DNA of 50,380 nucleotides, from the IMG/VR virus record IMGVR_UViG_3300045952_000042, positions 1 through 50,380 of that record; one strand, written 5' to 3'. The notes below the pieces were generated by a model, which saw nothing but the letters and a program-made list of their open reading frames with translations, did not search any database and was not told the origin of the DNA. Both the position numbers and the translations under genes were made by a program. Shown piece by piece: positions 38,341-46,360 of this stretch (position 1 is its first letter; each line of letters begins with the position of its first letter). The DNA comes from a virus.

Positions 38341-38766
38341 CTATGCCGCAGTGATCGCACCGGAGATCTTCGCCGTGAACGCGATCACGTTCTTGTCATC
38401 GACCGACGGCTCGAGCACCCACGACAGCGGTGCGACTTGGAAGGTCCAGGTCTTCGCAGGAGACACGCCGACATAGGACACCCTAAACGCTCGGTTCACC
38501 TTCGCGCCCACTGCGGTGACCATCGCCGCTTGTTGCGTCGCGGTCGGATAGTAGTTGGCGCGGACCGTGATCTCTTGGCCGTCTGCCAGGCCGCCGATAA
38601 ATTCACGAGTACCCGTGGCGGAATCGAAGTTAGTAACGTCGACCAGATCGTTCGTCTGACCTACGCCGGAAATTTCAAACACTTCTTCAATCGCGGTATA
38701 GCTGACCGGCGAACCTGTTGAGCCAAGGTAGGCTTTCCAGCGGCCGATGTTTGCTGCAGTTGTCAT
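38341..38766 (-). CDS. major tail protein
   Basis: A 141-residue tail-tube protein: RWKAYLGSTGSPVSYTAIEE, ISGVGQTNDLVDVTNFDSAT, GTREFIGGLADGQEITVRAN and a C-terminal FTAKISGAI. The pattern of a strand-rich N-terminus with TNFDS followed by EFI-GL-DG-E is typical of siphophage tail-tube proteins. It lies between the tail completion and chaperone genes, the usual order. It polymerises into the tail tube around the tape measure. Confidence 0.88.
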   Translation of the reverse strand: MTTAANIGRWKAYLGSTGSPVSYTAIEEVFEISGVGQTNDLVDVTNFDSATGTREFIGGLADGQEITVRANYYPTATQQAAMVTAVGAKVNRAFRVSYVGVSPAKTWTFQVAPLSWVLEPSVDDKNVIAFTAKISGAITAA

Positions 38767-38776
38767 GCTTTAACCC

Positions 38777-39157
38777 TCAGTAGTAAGCGATCAGGAATTG
38801 CTGCGACACGCGGTACAATCCGGAGTCGCTCTCGAATAATTCGAACTTTCTTTCCATGCGGATATGCTCGGCCGTCTTGCTGCCGAACTCCCCGCGGTAA
38901 CCAGCAAGCAGGGTCTCGATCGCATCGGCGAGCTCGTGCGCGCCGCGATGATCCGTATGCCAAGCTTCGATATCAATCAGCGCCGTTTTTAACAGCCCGA
39001 CGCCGGCCATCAGCTGATCCCGCTCTTCGGAGTTCAACGTATAAGTGATTGCCGGTAGCGATGCATTCTGTGGAATCGTTTGCGGAAAGATCGATTGACA
39101 ACGGTCGTAGATCCCGGCATCGGCCGCCAGGAACGAGAACAGACTATCGACGATCAT
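38777..39157 (-). CDS. tail completion protein (DUF3168 type)
   Basis: A 126-residue protein with LFSFLAADAGIYDRCQSIFP, PAITYTLNSEERDQLMAGVG and IDIEAWHTDHRGAHELADAI. This matches DUF3168/gp12-like tail terminator or completion proteins that sit just before the major tail protein. It probably caps the tail tube at the head side. Confidence 0.82.
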   Translation of the reverse strand: MIVDSLFSFLAADAGIYDRCQSIFPQTIPQNASLPAITYTLNSEERDQLMAGVGLLKTALIDIEAWHTDHRGAHELADAIETLLAGYRGEFGSKTAEHIRMERKFELFESDSGLYRVSQQFLIAYY

Positions 39158-39615
39158 TTTTTCGCGGCCTGGTCGATCAACTCGCGCAGACGGTCTTGCA
39201 GAACCTTGTCAACGGCCGGGATCATGCTGCGAAACGCAGGCTCGAGCCACGGACGTTTCGGAATCCTCGACGTGCCGAGTTCGATGAACTGCACGGCGTA
39301 GAACGCTTCTTTGCGCACGCCGAGCGAGACCTTCACGTAATCCTTGTCCTTGCCGAGAAACGCCCGCCGAATCACGTTGCGTCTCGCATAGCCCGGCACC
39401 GTGAGGCGTCCTTTGTAGGTACGTTTCGGATATGGGTCGACCTTTCGGCCGCCGTAATCATATGGTGGCGCACCGACCGGCGCCGCGGCTTGCGCGGCTT
39501 TTTGCGCCGGCAACATCGCAGCCATCGCTGCTTTGCGTAGCGCGGCACCGGCCGGCGCTCGTGCCATCAGATTCAGTTTCTGGAATAACTCCCGATGCCC
39601 GCTAATCTGCGACAT
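39154..39615 (-). CDS. HK97 gp10-like head-tail protein
   Basis: A 153-residue protein with AALRKAAMAAMLPAQKAAQA, APPYDYGGRK, VRKEAFYAVQFIELGTSRIP and KRPWLEPAFRS. The F-I-E-x-GTS-x-x-P-x-x-P-W-x-x-P-A-F pattern is diagnostic of HK97 gp10 family proteins, which take part in head-tail joining. It overlaps the tail completion gene by four bases and the adaptor gene by 14. Confidence 0.88.
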   Translation of the reverse strand: MSQISGHRELFQKLNLMARAPAGAALRKAAMAAMLPAQKAAQAAAPVGAPPYDYGGRKVDPYPKRTYKGRLTVPGYARRNVIRRAFLGKDKDYVKVSLGVRKEAFYAVQFIELGTSRIPKRPWLEPAFRSMIPAVDKVLQDRLRELIDQAAKK

Positions 39616-39922
39616 ATTCGCTCACCATCAGCTGCAGCATGCGATGTCGCTCGTCGACATCCAGAACGCTTTTGATATTGAAAACCCGCTCGCCGTAGAC
39701 AATCCGGTCGCGCGGTCTGTACGCGCGGCTTGCGCTCTGCCGGATCTCGATGCGGTGCGTGATCTCGGCCCGTTCGCCGGATGCGTTGAAATACTCGCGG
39801 CCACTGATCGGCTTGATCGACGCCCACTCTTTTGCGATCTCGTTCCAGGCGCCAACGCGCTGACCGGTGTCACCCTGGTCGGCCGTTTGCCGCTGCATAG
39901 ACACGAGATGGTTCATGCTCAC
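39602..39922 (-). CDS. head-tail adaptor (stopper-like)
   Basis: A 106-residue protein: VSMQRQTADQGDTGQRVGAW, EWASIKPISGREYFNASGER and IVYGERVFNIKSVLDVDERH. This is the phage head-tail joining / SPP1 gp16 pattern (A-I-P-L-S-G-R-E ... I-V...R...I). It closes the portal vertex. It overlaps both neighbours. Confidence 0.85.
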   Translation of the reverse strand: MSMNHLVSMQRQTADQGDTGQRVGAWNEIAKEWASIKPISGREYFNASGERAEITHRIEIRQSASRAYRPRDRIVYGERVFNIKSVLDVDERHRMLQLMVSEYVAD

Positions 39923-40116
39923 GACGCCGGCCAGACCTCGAGGCGCTCTTCAGTTATGAATGTGATCCCAGAACGTAACTGTGCATCGACAGCGCTGCGC
40001 TCGACCGTAATCGTCACGACCTTGTCGACCTCGGCCGTGATCGTGACCTTGCGCACGCCTTCGATATCAATACCGAACGCTTCGCACAGACCTTTTGCAA
40101 GCTCATTACTGGTCAC
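39919..40116 (-). CDS. hypothetical connector-region protein
   Basis: A 65-residue product: a short helix (SNELAKGLCEAFGIDIEGV) followed by alternating strands (KVTITAEVDKVVTITVERSA). It overlaps neighbours by four bases at each end. Not recognised; by context a late gene between the Maf-like protein and the adaptor. Confidence 0.62.
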   Translation of the reverse strand: MTSNELAKGLCEAFGIDIEGVRKVTITAEVDKVVTITVERSAVDAQLRSGITFITEERLEVWPAS

Positions 40117-40712
40117 AGATCACCCATCGGGAAACAATGCAGCGCACTTGCCGGCGTGCAGTTGACGATCGATACACCTTCCGGCAGATGCTTTGCTGCG
40201 TTCGTGAAAGCACGAATGAACGCTGGATAGTCCGAGCAGTTGGTCAACGGCTTCGGATGGTCACCGAAAAAGTGTGAGCCATGCATGTCGAATCCGACGA
40301 GCTTCACGTCGACAGCGCCGAACTGCAGCGCCAGATTCACGGCTGCGAATCCCGAATTGTCTCCATAGTGAATCTCGCCCGGCGTCGTACAGAACGTCGA
40401 CCCGTCTCGAGCGGTCACGAGTTTGATCCGAAATTGCTCGCACTTCCCCCAGTCCCGCTTGTTGTCGTCCGTGTTCGGATTCGCAGCCTGCGAGGCCCAC
40501 CGTTCACCCTGGAAATCGATGTCACCGTGCACGTCCCACCAGGCACGATCGGACGTATACAAAACGTCAGCAAACGGCAACAGCCGCCAGGCATCGTTCA
40601 CGGCGAGAACTCTCCAGCCCGCCGACTGTCGAGTCCGACATACCGTCGCAACGTCTTCGGTCAGTGACGGGCCGGAAGCGGCGACGATGCATGCCGACCA
40701 GCCGTCACGCAA
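40113..40712 (-). CDS. Maf/DUF115-like protein, copy 2
   Basis: A 199-residue protein with ACIVAASGPSLTEDVATVC at residues 7-25, WRVLAVNDAWRLLPFADVLY, TSDRAWWDVHG, and VDVKLVGFDMHGSHFFGDH. The GPSL start and the later GFDMHG are hallmarks of DUF115/Maf-type proteins, related to those that transfer nonulosonic acids onto flagellin, and also seen in phages as proteins of uncertain function. It is clearly related to the protein at 43275-43796, sharing YR/WRLxPxA, DRAWWxVH and GFDMHGSHxFG. It lies among connector genes and may act on a virion protein. Confidence 0.72.
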   Translation of the reverse strand: MRDGWSACIVAASGPSLTEDVATVCRTRQSAGWRVLAVNDAWRLLPFADVLYTSDRAWWDVHGDIDFQGERWASQAANPNTDDNKRDWGKCEQFRIKLVTARDGSTFCTTPGEIHYGDNSGFAAVNLALQFGAVDVKLVGFDMHGSHFFGDHPKPLTNCSDYPAFIRAFTNAAKHLPEGVSIVNCTPASALHCFPMGDL

Positions 40713-40992
40713 CAGCAGGATCGCGCATCCGCATCAGCACACTTTTCACCGCGGCATTGATCGGATCTTTGTCTGGCTCGTCGTACTGCATCCGAAGCAC
40801 TTCTAGCACGGCAGCGAATACGATCTCCGGCAGATCGTCGTTGCCGTCGACATCTTCGTACGTATCGGCTGGCACCTTCAGATAGTCGAGCACGATCGCA
40901 GTAGCCTCGTCCATCTTGCGAACGATGCGCTCGTCATCGTCGTCGCTCGTGATCCGAAGCTCTTGCTTCACGGTCTCGATATCGAGGATCAT
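40705..40992 (-). CDS. HK97 gp6-like head-tail connector
   Basis: A 95-residue helical protein from ATG 40992: ILDIETVKQELRITSDDDDE, ERIVRKMDEATAIVLDYLKV and PEIVFAAVLEVLRMQYDEPD. The L-x-x-x-K-x-x-L-R-I-x-x-D-x-x-D start is typical of gp6/gp15-like connectors that bind the portal. It is separated from the portal gene by five other genes, which is unusual. Confidence 0.85.
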   Translation of the reverse strand: MILDIETVKQELRITSDDDDERIVRKMDEATAIVLDYLKVPADTYEDVDGNDDLPEIVFAAVLEVLRMQYDEPDKDPINAAVKSVLMRMRDPAVA

Positions 40993-41810
40993 GCAGACCT
41001 CACCAACGACAACACAGAATCCTGCACTTGCGCCGCAGAATGAATCTCTGACGTCCTGTGCACGATATACGGCGCCCCAGACTTCACCCAAGCCCGCGGG
41101 AAGCTCGCAGGGAATTTGTCCGGACACAGCGCAACACACGGCGTCATAAAGTGATTCGCGAGAATGGTCATGCCAGAAATGACCCCGACGAGCACTCGGG
41201 CCCGCTTGATGATTCCAGCAACCTGACGCAACGAGGTCTGCCCGCTGAAGTCCATCACGTCTGGATGCCAGTGCATGACGCCATTGAACGGCAGATCCCA
41301 GTCGGCACCGATAATCGCGACCTGTCCAATATCGGAAACCACGAGTTGCCTGATCAGGTCGTCCCACCAGGCCGAAGTCAAATGCGGAAACCACGCCTCG
41401 TGAATCGACCGGCTCGAGTGATACACCACGATCAGATCCGAAGCCGCAATCGCCGGCTCCTCGACGTTGACCTCAAAATCTAAGTTGAGCTCGTACTCCG
41501 GCAGCCACCGCGACAAATGCTCGCCGCGGTCCACGATCGCGTTCGGCCACAGCGTATGATCAGTGCTAACCGGAAAGCCTCGTGCGTATCCGTTGGTCAA
41601 GATCTCGTGATTCGGCTTGAACTTGACCTCACTGGACTCGTCCACGAACTCGACCATCTTCGACCAGTCGAGCGCCCGCTTGAATCCGGCTTTTTGCACG
41701 AGCAAGTGCACTCGACTAATTCCCTGCCGTTGCCTGAAGGACTGAAGCTTGCTCAGCGCCCAGTAGCAGTCGCCCACACCCGGAGGCACCGCGATTCGTG
41801 CCTCAGTCAT
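40989..41810 (-). CDS. GT9-like glycosyltransferase (1)
   Basis: A 273-residue protein beginning TEARIAVPPGVGDCYWALSK, the P-x-G-x-G-D start of heptosyltransferase-like GT9 proteins. VVYHSSRSIHEAWFPHL, AIIGADWDLPFNGVMHWHP and ARVLVGVISGMTILANHFMT follow the C-terminal nucleotide-sugar-binding half, with G(I/V)xSGxxxLAxxxxxP. It probably moves a sugar from a nucleotide-sugar donor. It overlaps the connector gene and the methyltransferase gene (four bases each), so it is made with the virion proteins. Confidence 0.75.
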   Translation of the reverse strand: MTEARIAVPPGVGDCYWALSKLQSFRQRQGISRVHLLVQKAGFKRALDWSKMVEFVDESSEVKFKPNHEILTNGYARGFPVSTDHTLWPNAIVDRGEHLSRWLPEYELNLDFEVNVEEPAIAASDLIVVYHSSRSIHEAWFPHLTSAWWDDLIRQLVVSDIGQVAIIGADWDLPFNGVMHWHPDVMDFSGQTSLRQVAGIIKRARVLVGVISGMTILANHFMTPCVALCPDKFPASFPRAWVKSGAPYIVHRTSEIHSAAQVQDSVLSLVRSA

Positions 41811-42520
41811 TTCGCCCGCCCATACGCAACCATCTTGCCAGGGATCGGCACATCCAACGCAAACGGCTCGAACCCGCTACAGAACAGAAGCTTTGCCAAT
41901 GCGGTCGGCGTCAGATACCAAAAATGCTCGGCCTTGAAGTGATGCTGCCCGTCAGGATGTCGAACATCCGGCACGTCGACGATCAAGGTGCCGGATGGAT
42001 TCATCAGCGCCCGCGCCCGATCAAGCTCCCGCATCGGATCCACCAGATGTTCGAGCACGTCGTGATAAGTGATCAAGTCAAAGCGCAAATCGCTGAGCGA
42101 GTCCGGCATCTTGGCCGTCGTACCGGCGAATGATTTGCCAGTCTGCAAGGGATGCGGATCGATTCCGTACGACTCCACGCCAAACGCATTCAGATAGTCG
42201 ACAAAGGCGCCATTAGCGCAGCCGACATCGAGCGCTCGCATCCCGTCGCGCCACTCACCGTTGAGCACTCTGCGATATCGAGCGACCCGCAGATTCGCAA
42301 CCCGCAAGTCATGCTGATACCTCTCCACATAGGGCACGCAATCAGGATGCCGCGACGTAGCCTCGTGATACTCGCCGCTCTCGTACCACTGCTCGTACTC
42401 GGACGCGTTGGCGAGCGTCAAAAGCCTGGCCACCCCACAGGCACAGCGTATGACGCGGACCTCGTTGTGCGTTTCGACCGTGCCTATCTCGGCTCCGCAC
42501 AGACATCGTGCAATCAGCAT
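41807..42520 (-). CDS. SAM-dependent methyltransferase
   Basis: A 237-residue protein. An N-terminal Cys cluster (CLCGAEIG...IRCACGVAR, residues 6-31) forms a likely zinc site, as in sugar C- or O-methyltransferases. The Rossmann core has ALDVGCANGAFVDYLNAFGV at about 94 (motif I), SYGIDPHPLQ (motif II), FDLITYHDVLEHLVDPMREL (motif IV region) and GTLIVDVPD. It probably methylates a sugar or glycan. It sits between two glycosyltransferase genes with which it overlaps. Confidence 0.82.
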   Translation of the reverse strand: MLIARCLCGAEIGTVETHNEVRVIRCACGVARLLTLANASEYEQWYESGEYHEATSRHPDCVPYVERYQHDLRVANLRVARYRRVLNGEWRDGMRALDVGCANGAFVDYLNAFGVESYGIDPHPLQTGKSFAGTTAKMPDSLSDLRFDLITYHDVLEHLVDPMRELDRARALMNPSGTLIVDVPDVRHPDGQHHFKAEHFWYLTPTALAKLLFCSGFEPFALDVPIPGKMVAYGRAK

Positions 42521-43278
42521 GCGGCAGCCAACGTGAGTGACTGTGCGACGCGATCACAGGCGTCCTCTGGCTCGATGCGCTCTGTGATCTTCGTCTGTCC
42601 TGCGAAGTCTAGGCGCGTCGGGAAGCCATGCCCGTCGTAGATCGTGAACTGCGGCACACCCATGAACCCCGCAAGCACCGAAATACCGTTCTCGATGCCG
42701 ATGAATGCACGAGCTTGAGCCATGACCAAAACAACCTCGTGCGCCGGAACGCCGAGCAGCGCCCGAACGCCTGCAATCGGCTGATCTTTCGCAGAGCCCA
42801 CTTGCACCACCGTAAAACCACGAGCCATGAGCAATTCGGCGAGCCTTGAGAAATTGGCCCAGCCCCAGTCCTTGCCTACTCTCGCCCCGCGTTTCTTGCC
42901 GTGCCCGATCATCACGATCGTGTTGCCGACCGGCCGATGCTCCACGCCGAAATGCGGATAAACCCCGTGCTCGTAGCGAATGGCGAGATCGGTCTGATCG
43001 TTCAAGTGGCAAACCATGCTTTCCAGAAACAGAGTCGGAGGCCACTTGCGATAGACAAGCGAGTCGTGCGTCACGAGCCCATCACGCCCTCGACCGATAT
43101 AGAACCGCGCATCGGACAGCGCGAAAAGCTCAGGCACGAGCAACGGAAATCGTTGCACTTGCGACCAGTCGACGAATACATCCACGTCCGGCCGCTGGCG
43201 GTTGATGTACTTCACGCACGCGAGTGCCATCAGCCAGTCGCCGATGCCGTTGAATGGCCGCCAGATGGTGACGTTCAC
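42514..43278 (-). CDS. GT9-like glycosyltransferase (2)
   Basis: A 254-residue protein from GTG 43278. NVTIWRPFNGIGDWLMALAC holds the GIGDxLM signature of heptosyltransferase-type enzymes. The C-terminal half has NTIVMIGHGKKRGARVGKDW, FSRLAELLMARGFTVVQVGS, AFIGIENGISVLAGFMGVPQ and TIYDGHGFPTR, the GxEx(G/S)xxxLAxxxGxP donor site. It is paired with the enzyme at 40989-41810 but the two are not near-identical. Acceptor unknown; a virion protein is suggested by its place. Confidence 0.85.
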   Translation of the reverse strand: MNVTIWRPFNGIGDWLMALACVKYINRQRPDVDVFVDWSQVQRFPLLVPELFALSDARFYIGRGRDGLVTHDSLVYRKWPPTLFLESMVCHLNDQTDLAIRYEHGVYPHFGVEHRPVGNTIVMIGHGKKRGARVGKDWGWANFSRLAELLMARGFTVVQVGSAKDQPIAGVRALLGVPAHEVVLVMAQARAFIGIENGISVLAGFMGVPQFTIYDGHGFPTRLDFAGQTKITERIEPEDACDRVAQSLTLAAAC

Positions 43279-43796
43279 GCGGCGTGCTCGAGCATCGTCT
43301 GCAAGTCGACGAACGGGAAATGCGTTAACGCACTGCCCGGCGTGCAGTTCACGACCTCACAGCCGCCGCGCCAGCGGTGAAACTGCGCCAGATGCTGTTG
43401 AAACCTCGACGGCGACGTGTTCCGCAACGGCTCAAGATGCCGGCCGAAGTAGTGCGAGCCGTGCATGTCGAAGCCGAGCAACAGCACGCAGCTCGCGCCG
43501 AGCTCGCGCGCGACCCCTATCGCCCGGTAGCCGCTGTTGCTGTCGGCTGGAAACTCGTCGTCGACGACGAGTTTTTCGCTGCCGTTGACTTTGCCGATCG
43601 TGAATTTCCGACCCGCGAACCGTTCGGCATCGGCGTGTACTCGCCACCAGGCTCGATCGACGGCGACGAGCGCCTCTGCCCATGGAGCCAGTCGATATGC
43701 ATCACAAACCGCAATGACTCGACAGTGACCTCGAACCTGATCGGCGACCGCCTGCGACATACTCGGACCTGTGCCGAGCACCGCGAACAGGCTCAC
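43275..43796 (-). CDS. Maf/DUF115-like protein, copy 1
   Basis: A 173-residue protein from GTG 43796, which overlaps the TGA of the collagen-like gene (GTGA). SLFAVLGTGPSMSQAVADQV, RVIAVCDAYRLAPWAEALVA, VDRAWWRVHADAERFAG and VLLLGFDMHGSHYFGRH align in order with the copy at 40113-40712. The extended ORF on this strand is out of line with homology, so the GTG is preferred. It follows the collagen-like gene directly, which makes that protein its most likely partner. Confidence 0.74.
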   Translation of the reverse strand: MSLFAVLGTGPSMSQAVADQVRGHCRVIAVCDAYRLAPWAEALVAVDRAWWRVHADAERFAGRKFTIGKVNGSEKLVVDDEFPADSNSGYRAIGVARELGASCVLLLGFDMHGSHYFGRHLEPLRNTSPSRFQQHLAQFHRWRGGCEVVNCTPGSALTHFPFVDLQTMLEHAA

Positions 43797-44671
43797 GTTG
43801 ACTTGCCGTTTCGGCCTCGCTTGACCGCTAGGCGCCAGGACAAAGATTCGCCAGGCTTGTCGTTCTCGAGCGTCACGGCTCGCGCAATCCAGCTGCAACC
43901 ATCCCAGGTCACGCAGTCGCCGATCGCGTACGCTTTCGGCTGCCAGACGTCTTGGTAAATGATCGCATTGGTTCTGCACAGATGCCGATGCTGTATGCCG
44001 TTGGAAAATTTGACATCGAGCGCAAATTCGCGCTCGTTCACTTGCTGGACGTCGATGCCCGCAACACCGTTCATGACGCATTGCCACTCGATGCCGGTGT
44101 AGCGCCACAGCCCACCGAGATGCGTGGCATACGAATTGCGCACGTAGGGCCGACCCTCGACGATGCCGTCCAGTATCTCAAGCTGTGCCGCGTCCCGACC
44201 GTCTGAGCCGTTGGCCCCATCCCTCCCACGCTCGCCGCGGTCGCCTCGTTCGCCGTCGCGCCCGTCTCGGCCCGGTGTACCGTCCTTGCCATTGATCCCG
44301 TCGCGGCCGCGCTCCCCGTCCTGTGGTTTCGGAATCGCGGCGACAAACTCGCGAACCCAATTGCGCACCTGATCCATGTCGCAGTCACGACCATCTAGGC
44401 CGTCGACCCCGTCGCGGCCGTCCTTTCCGTTTAGCCCGCGCTCGCCATGCTTGCCGTCGATGCCATCCTGACCATCCTTGCCGGCCGGGCCGCGAACGCC
44501 ATCAACGCCGTCCGCGCCGCGCTCGCCGCGCACCGCCTTGGCGTTGACCATCTCGCGCAATTCCGTAATCTCGCGCCGCAGTTCGGCAGTTTCTGCTTGC
44601 TGTTGGCTGCGCAACTGCCGCACCGTCTCGTCGAATACTTTGGCAATGGCGTCACGCTCTGCCGTGTTCAT
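43793..44671 (-). CDS. collagen-like virion protein with carbohydrate-binding domain
   Basis: A 292-residue protein. Residues 1-45 are a coiled coil that could start trimerisation. Residues 48-95 and 118-160 are uninterrupted Gly-X-Y collagen repeats (GERGADGVDGVRGPAGKDGQ; GERGRDGINGKDGTPGRDG), interrupted by a non-collagen segment at 96-117 (CDMDQVRNWVREFVAAIPKP). Residues about 165-292 form a C-terminal domain ending YAIGDCVTWDGCSWIARAVT and SLSWRLAVKRGRNGKS, a pattern common to CBM5/12-like carbohydrate-binding modules. It overlaps the portal stop (ATGA) and is followed by the glycosylation genes. It is probably a trimeric virion fibre or head/neck appendage. Confidence 0.82.
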   Translation of the reverse strand: MNTAERDAIAKVFDETVRQLRSQQQAETAELRREITELREMVNAKAVRGERGADGVDGVRGPAGKDGQDGIDGKHGERGLNGKDGRDGVDGLDGRDCDMDQVRNWVREFVAAIPKPQDGERGRDGINGKDGTPGRDGRDGERGDRGERGRDGANGSDGRDAAQLEILDGIVEGRPYVRNSYATHLGGLWRYTGIEWQCVMNGVAGIDVQQVNEREFALDVKFSNGIQHRHLCRTNAIIYQDVWQPKAYAIGDCVTWDGCSWIARAVTLENDKPGESLSWRLAVKRGRNGKST

Positions 44672-46071
44672 GCAGCCTCCATAATTGCCCGCGCAAGCTC
44701 GCGGAAATGCCGTTGCACGTCCTCCGCACTAACGTCCTCGTTCTCTTCCGGTTCGTCGTCTGCCTCATCGTCCTCAGGCTCTGGCTCTTCTTCGGCCGCT
44801 GGCACGGCAGGCTTTGCGGTCGCAAACGGATCCGCCTGCGCATCGCGCTTCGCGAGCGCCGACAGGCTGTAGTTTTGCTGCTGCAGATAGGGCGACGCGC
44901 CGCCCGTGACCGGCATCAGGTTGCGTTTTGCGCGTGCCTCGTTCGGCGACAGAATGCCCGCGCCCACTTCGGCACCGTCCACTTCAGCGCGAGTCTTTGA
45001 ATCCATGCGCAGCAAGCCGTCAAGGTCGAGCTCCACACCGTATTCCGCCGGAAGCTCGAGCCCCTCGTCGAGCAGTACTTCGACACACTCGATGAATTCC
45101 TGCAGACATTGCGAATAGTAGGCTTGGTCCAACGCCTCGACGTTGTTGAACGCCGGCAGCGCACCGAATCCGATTTTGTAGCTCGGGACGCCAAAGGCTC
45201 GACAGACATCCTCGCCGGTCCAGCCCAACTGTGCGATCAGCTGCGAATCCTCGGCCGAGATACTGAAGGCTTTAGGCTCTAACCCGTCGCCTAAAATCGC
45301 CGTCTTACCGTAGTTGTCGCCGCCGAAGTTCTGCTCCCACTGTGTTTTGATTCGCGCCGCAGTCTGGTCGCTGATGGCGCCCGGCGTCGACAGTACGAAA
45401 CTCGGCCGGCTCATGTTGCCGAAGAACTTCGCACTGTTCTTTTGGATGCGCAGCCCCTGTGTCGCTGCCAATCCACACGCCCCGATCGGTGAGACACCGA
45501 TCAACGGATGCTCCGGTGCCACATGCACGTCATAGATCATTTCGCGCGCCGGCACGATCACCTCCTCATCGATCGATGCCAGCATGTTCTGCCGCAGCCT
45601 GAAGAAAACAGCGCCACTCTCTGACACGAGCGGGTCGACCATCGTCGCATCTAGCACACGCAGCTCGCGCACGACCCCTCGTGCATCGCGACTTTTCAGA
45701 ATCGGCGCGCGGCCGTGAATCAGCTTCGTCGTGATCCACTGCTCGAGAAATTTGATTCGGGTCTGATACGGATTCGGCTTGCGCAACACCGGACTATGCG
45801 CGGCGTTTTCAAATTCCTGCCACACACCAGACGACGTGCGCTGCATCAGCTTAAGCCGTAGCTTGCCGATGTCGCTTGAGATCAACCGGATACACGCAAA
45901 CACCGCGCTGTAGGACAAAACAGCATCGGTCTGTACTTCGACGTCCTGCTGCCACTGCCCGGCGTAGGTATCCCACACTCGGCGCCAACCTTCCGGCGGC
46001 TGAGCGAGCTGTGTTTGCTTTTGCTTGCGCGCAAACTCGATCGACATGCCAAACGGCAGCGGTAGCCTCAC
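44668..46071 (-). CDS. HK97-type portal protein
   Basis: A 467-residue portal. Landmarks: LSYSAVFACIRLISSDIGKL (about 52), PNPYQTRIKFLEQW, EMIYDVHVAPEHPLIGVSPI, KTAILGDGLEPKAFSISAED, and VCRAFGVPSYKIGF, then SPNEARAKRNLMPV near 390. This is the HK97 family portal order. An acidic, Pro/Glu-rich tail (EEEPEPEDDEADDEPEENED) ends the chain. It forms the 12-fold DNA entry ring. It is downstream of the capsid gene rather than upstream of the protease. Confidence 0.93.
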   Translation of the reverse strand: MRLPLPFGMSIEFARKQKQTQLAQPPEGWRRVWDTYAGQWQQDVEVQTDAVLSYSAVFACIRLISSDIGKLRLKLMQRTSSGVWQEFENAAHSPVLRKPNPYQTRIKFLEQWITTKLIHGRAPILKSRDARGVVRELRVLDATMVDPLVSESGAVFFRLRQNMLASIDEEVIVPAREMIYDVHVAPEHPLIGVSPIGACGLAATQGLRIQKNSAKFFGNMSRPSFVLSTPGAISDQTAARIKTQWEQNFGGDNYGKTAILGDGLEPKAFSISAEDSQLIAQLGWTGEDVCRAFGVPSYKIGFGALPAFNNVEALDQAYYSQCLQEFIECVEVLLDEGLELPAEYGVELDLDGLLRMDSKTRAEVDGAEVGAGILSPNEARAKRNLMPVTGGASPYLQQQNYSLSALAKRDAQADPFATAKPAVPAAEEEPEPEDDEADDEPEENEDVSAEDVQRHFRELARAIMEAA

Positions 46072-46295
46072 TCGTCGTCCTCGGCTTTCATATCGCGCCG
46101 CGTGTATCGGCGTTTCGACGGCTGTGGCTTTTCAGCTTGAGCAACTTTTGGCGGCTCTTCTACGACCGGCGCAGGTTCGACCTTCTCGCAAATGCCGACC
46201 GCGAGCAGCGTCCTTGCTTGACCGTCTGGAATGTCCTTGACCGCACCACGCGGACCCACGCGAGACACGTAGCCCTTGAGCACTCGAACGAGCAT
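46068..46295 (-). CDS. hypothetical protein between capsid and portal
   Basis: A 75-residue product: a short beta start (VRVLKGYVSRVGPRGAVKDI, LLAVGICEKVEPAPVV) and a low-complexity Pro/Lys/Arg tail. It resembles small proteins found near portal or connector genes. It overlaps the portal start by four bases and is set off from the capsid gene by a hairpin. Confidence 0.65.
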   Translation of the reverse strand: MLVRVLKGYVSRVGPRGAVKDIPDGQARTLLAVGICEKVEPAPVVEEPPKVAQAEKPQPSKRRYTRRDMKAEDDE

Positions 46296-46317
46296 TTCGT
46301 TACCTCAAAATCGGAAA

Positions 46318-46344
46318 GCTCGCAGACCCAAACGATCTGCGAGC
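46318..46344 (-). terminator. hairpin after the capsid gene
   Basis: GCTCGCAGA and TCTGCGAGC form a perfect 9-bp stem with a nine-base loop, followed leftward by TTTCCGATTTT. It could be a leaky terminator or an mRNA-stabilising hairpin that raises capsid expression over that of the portal. Confidence 0.6.
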
Positions 46345-46360
46345 CTCCCGAAACTAACGA

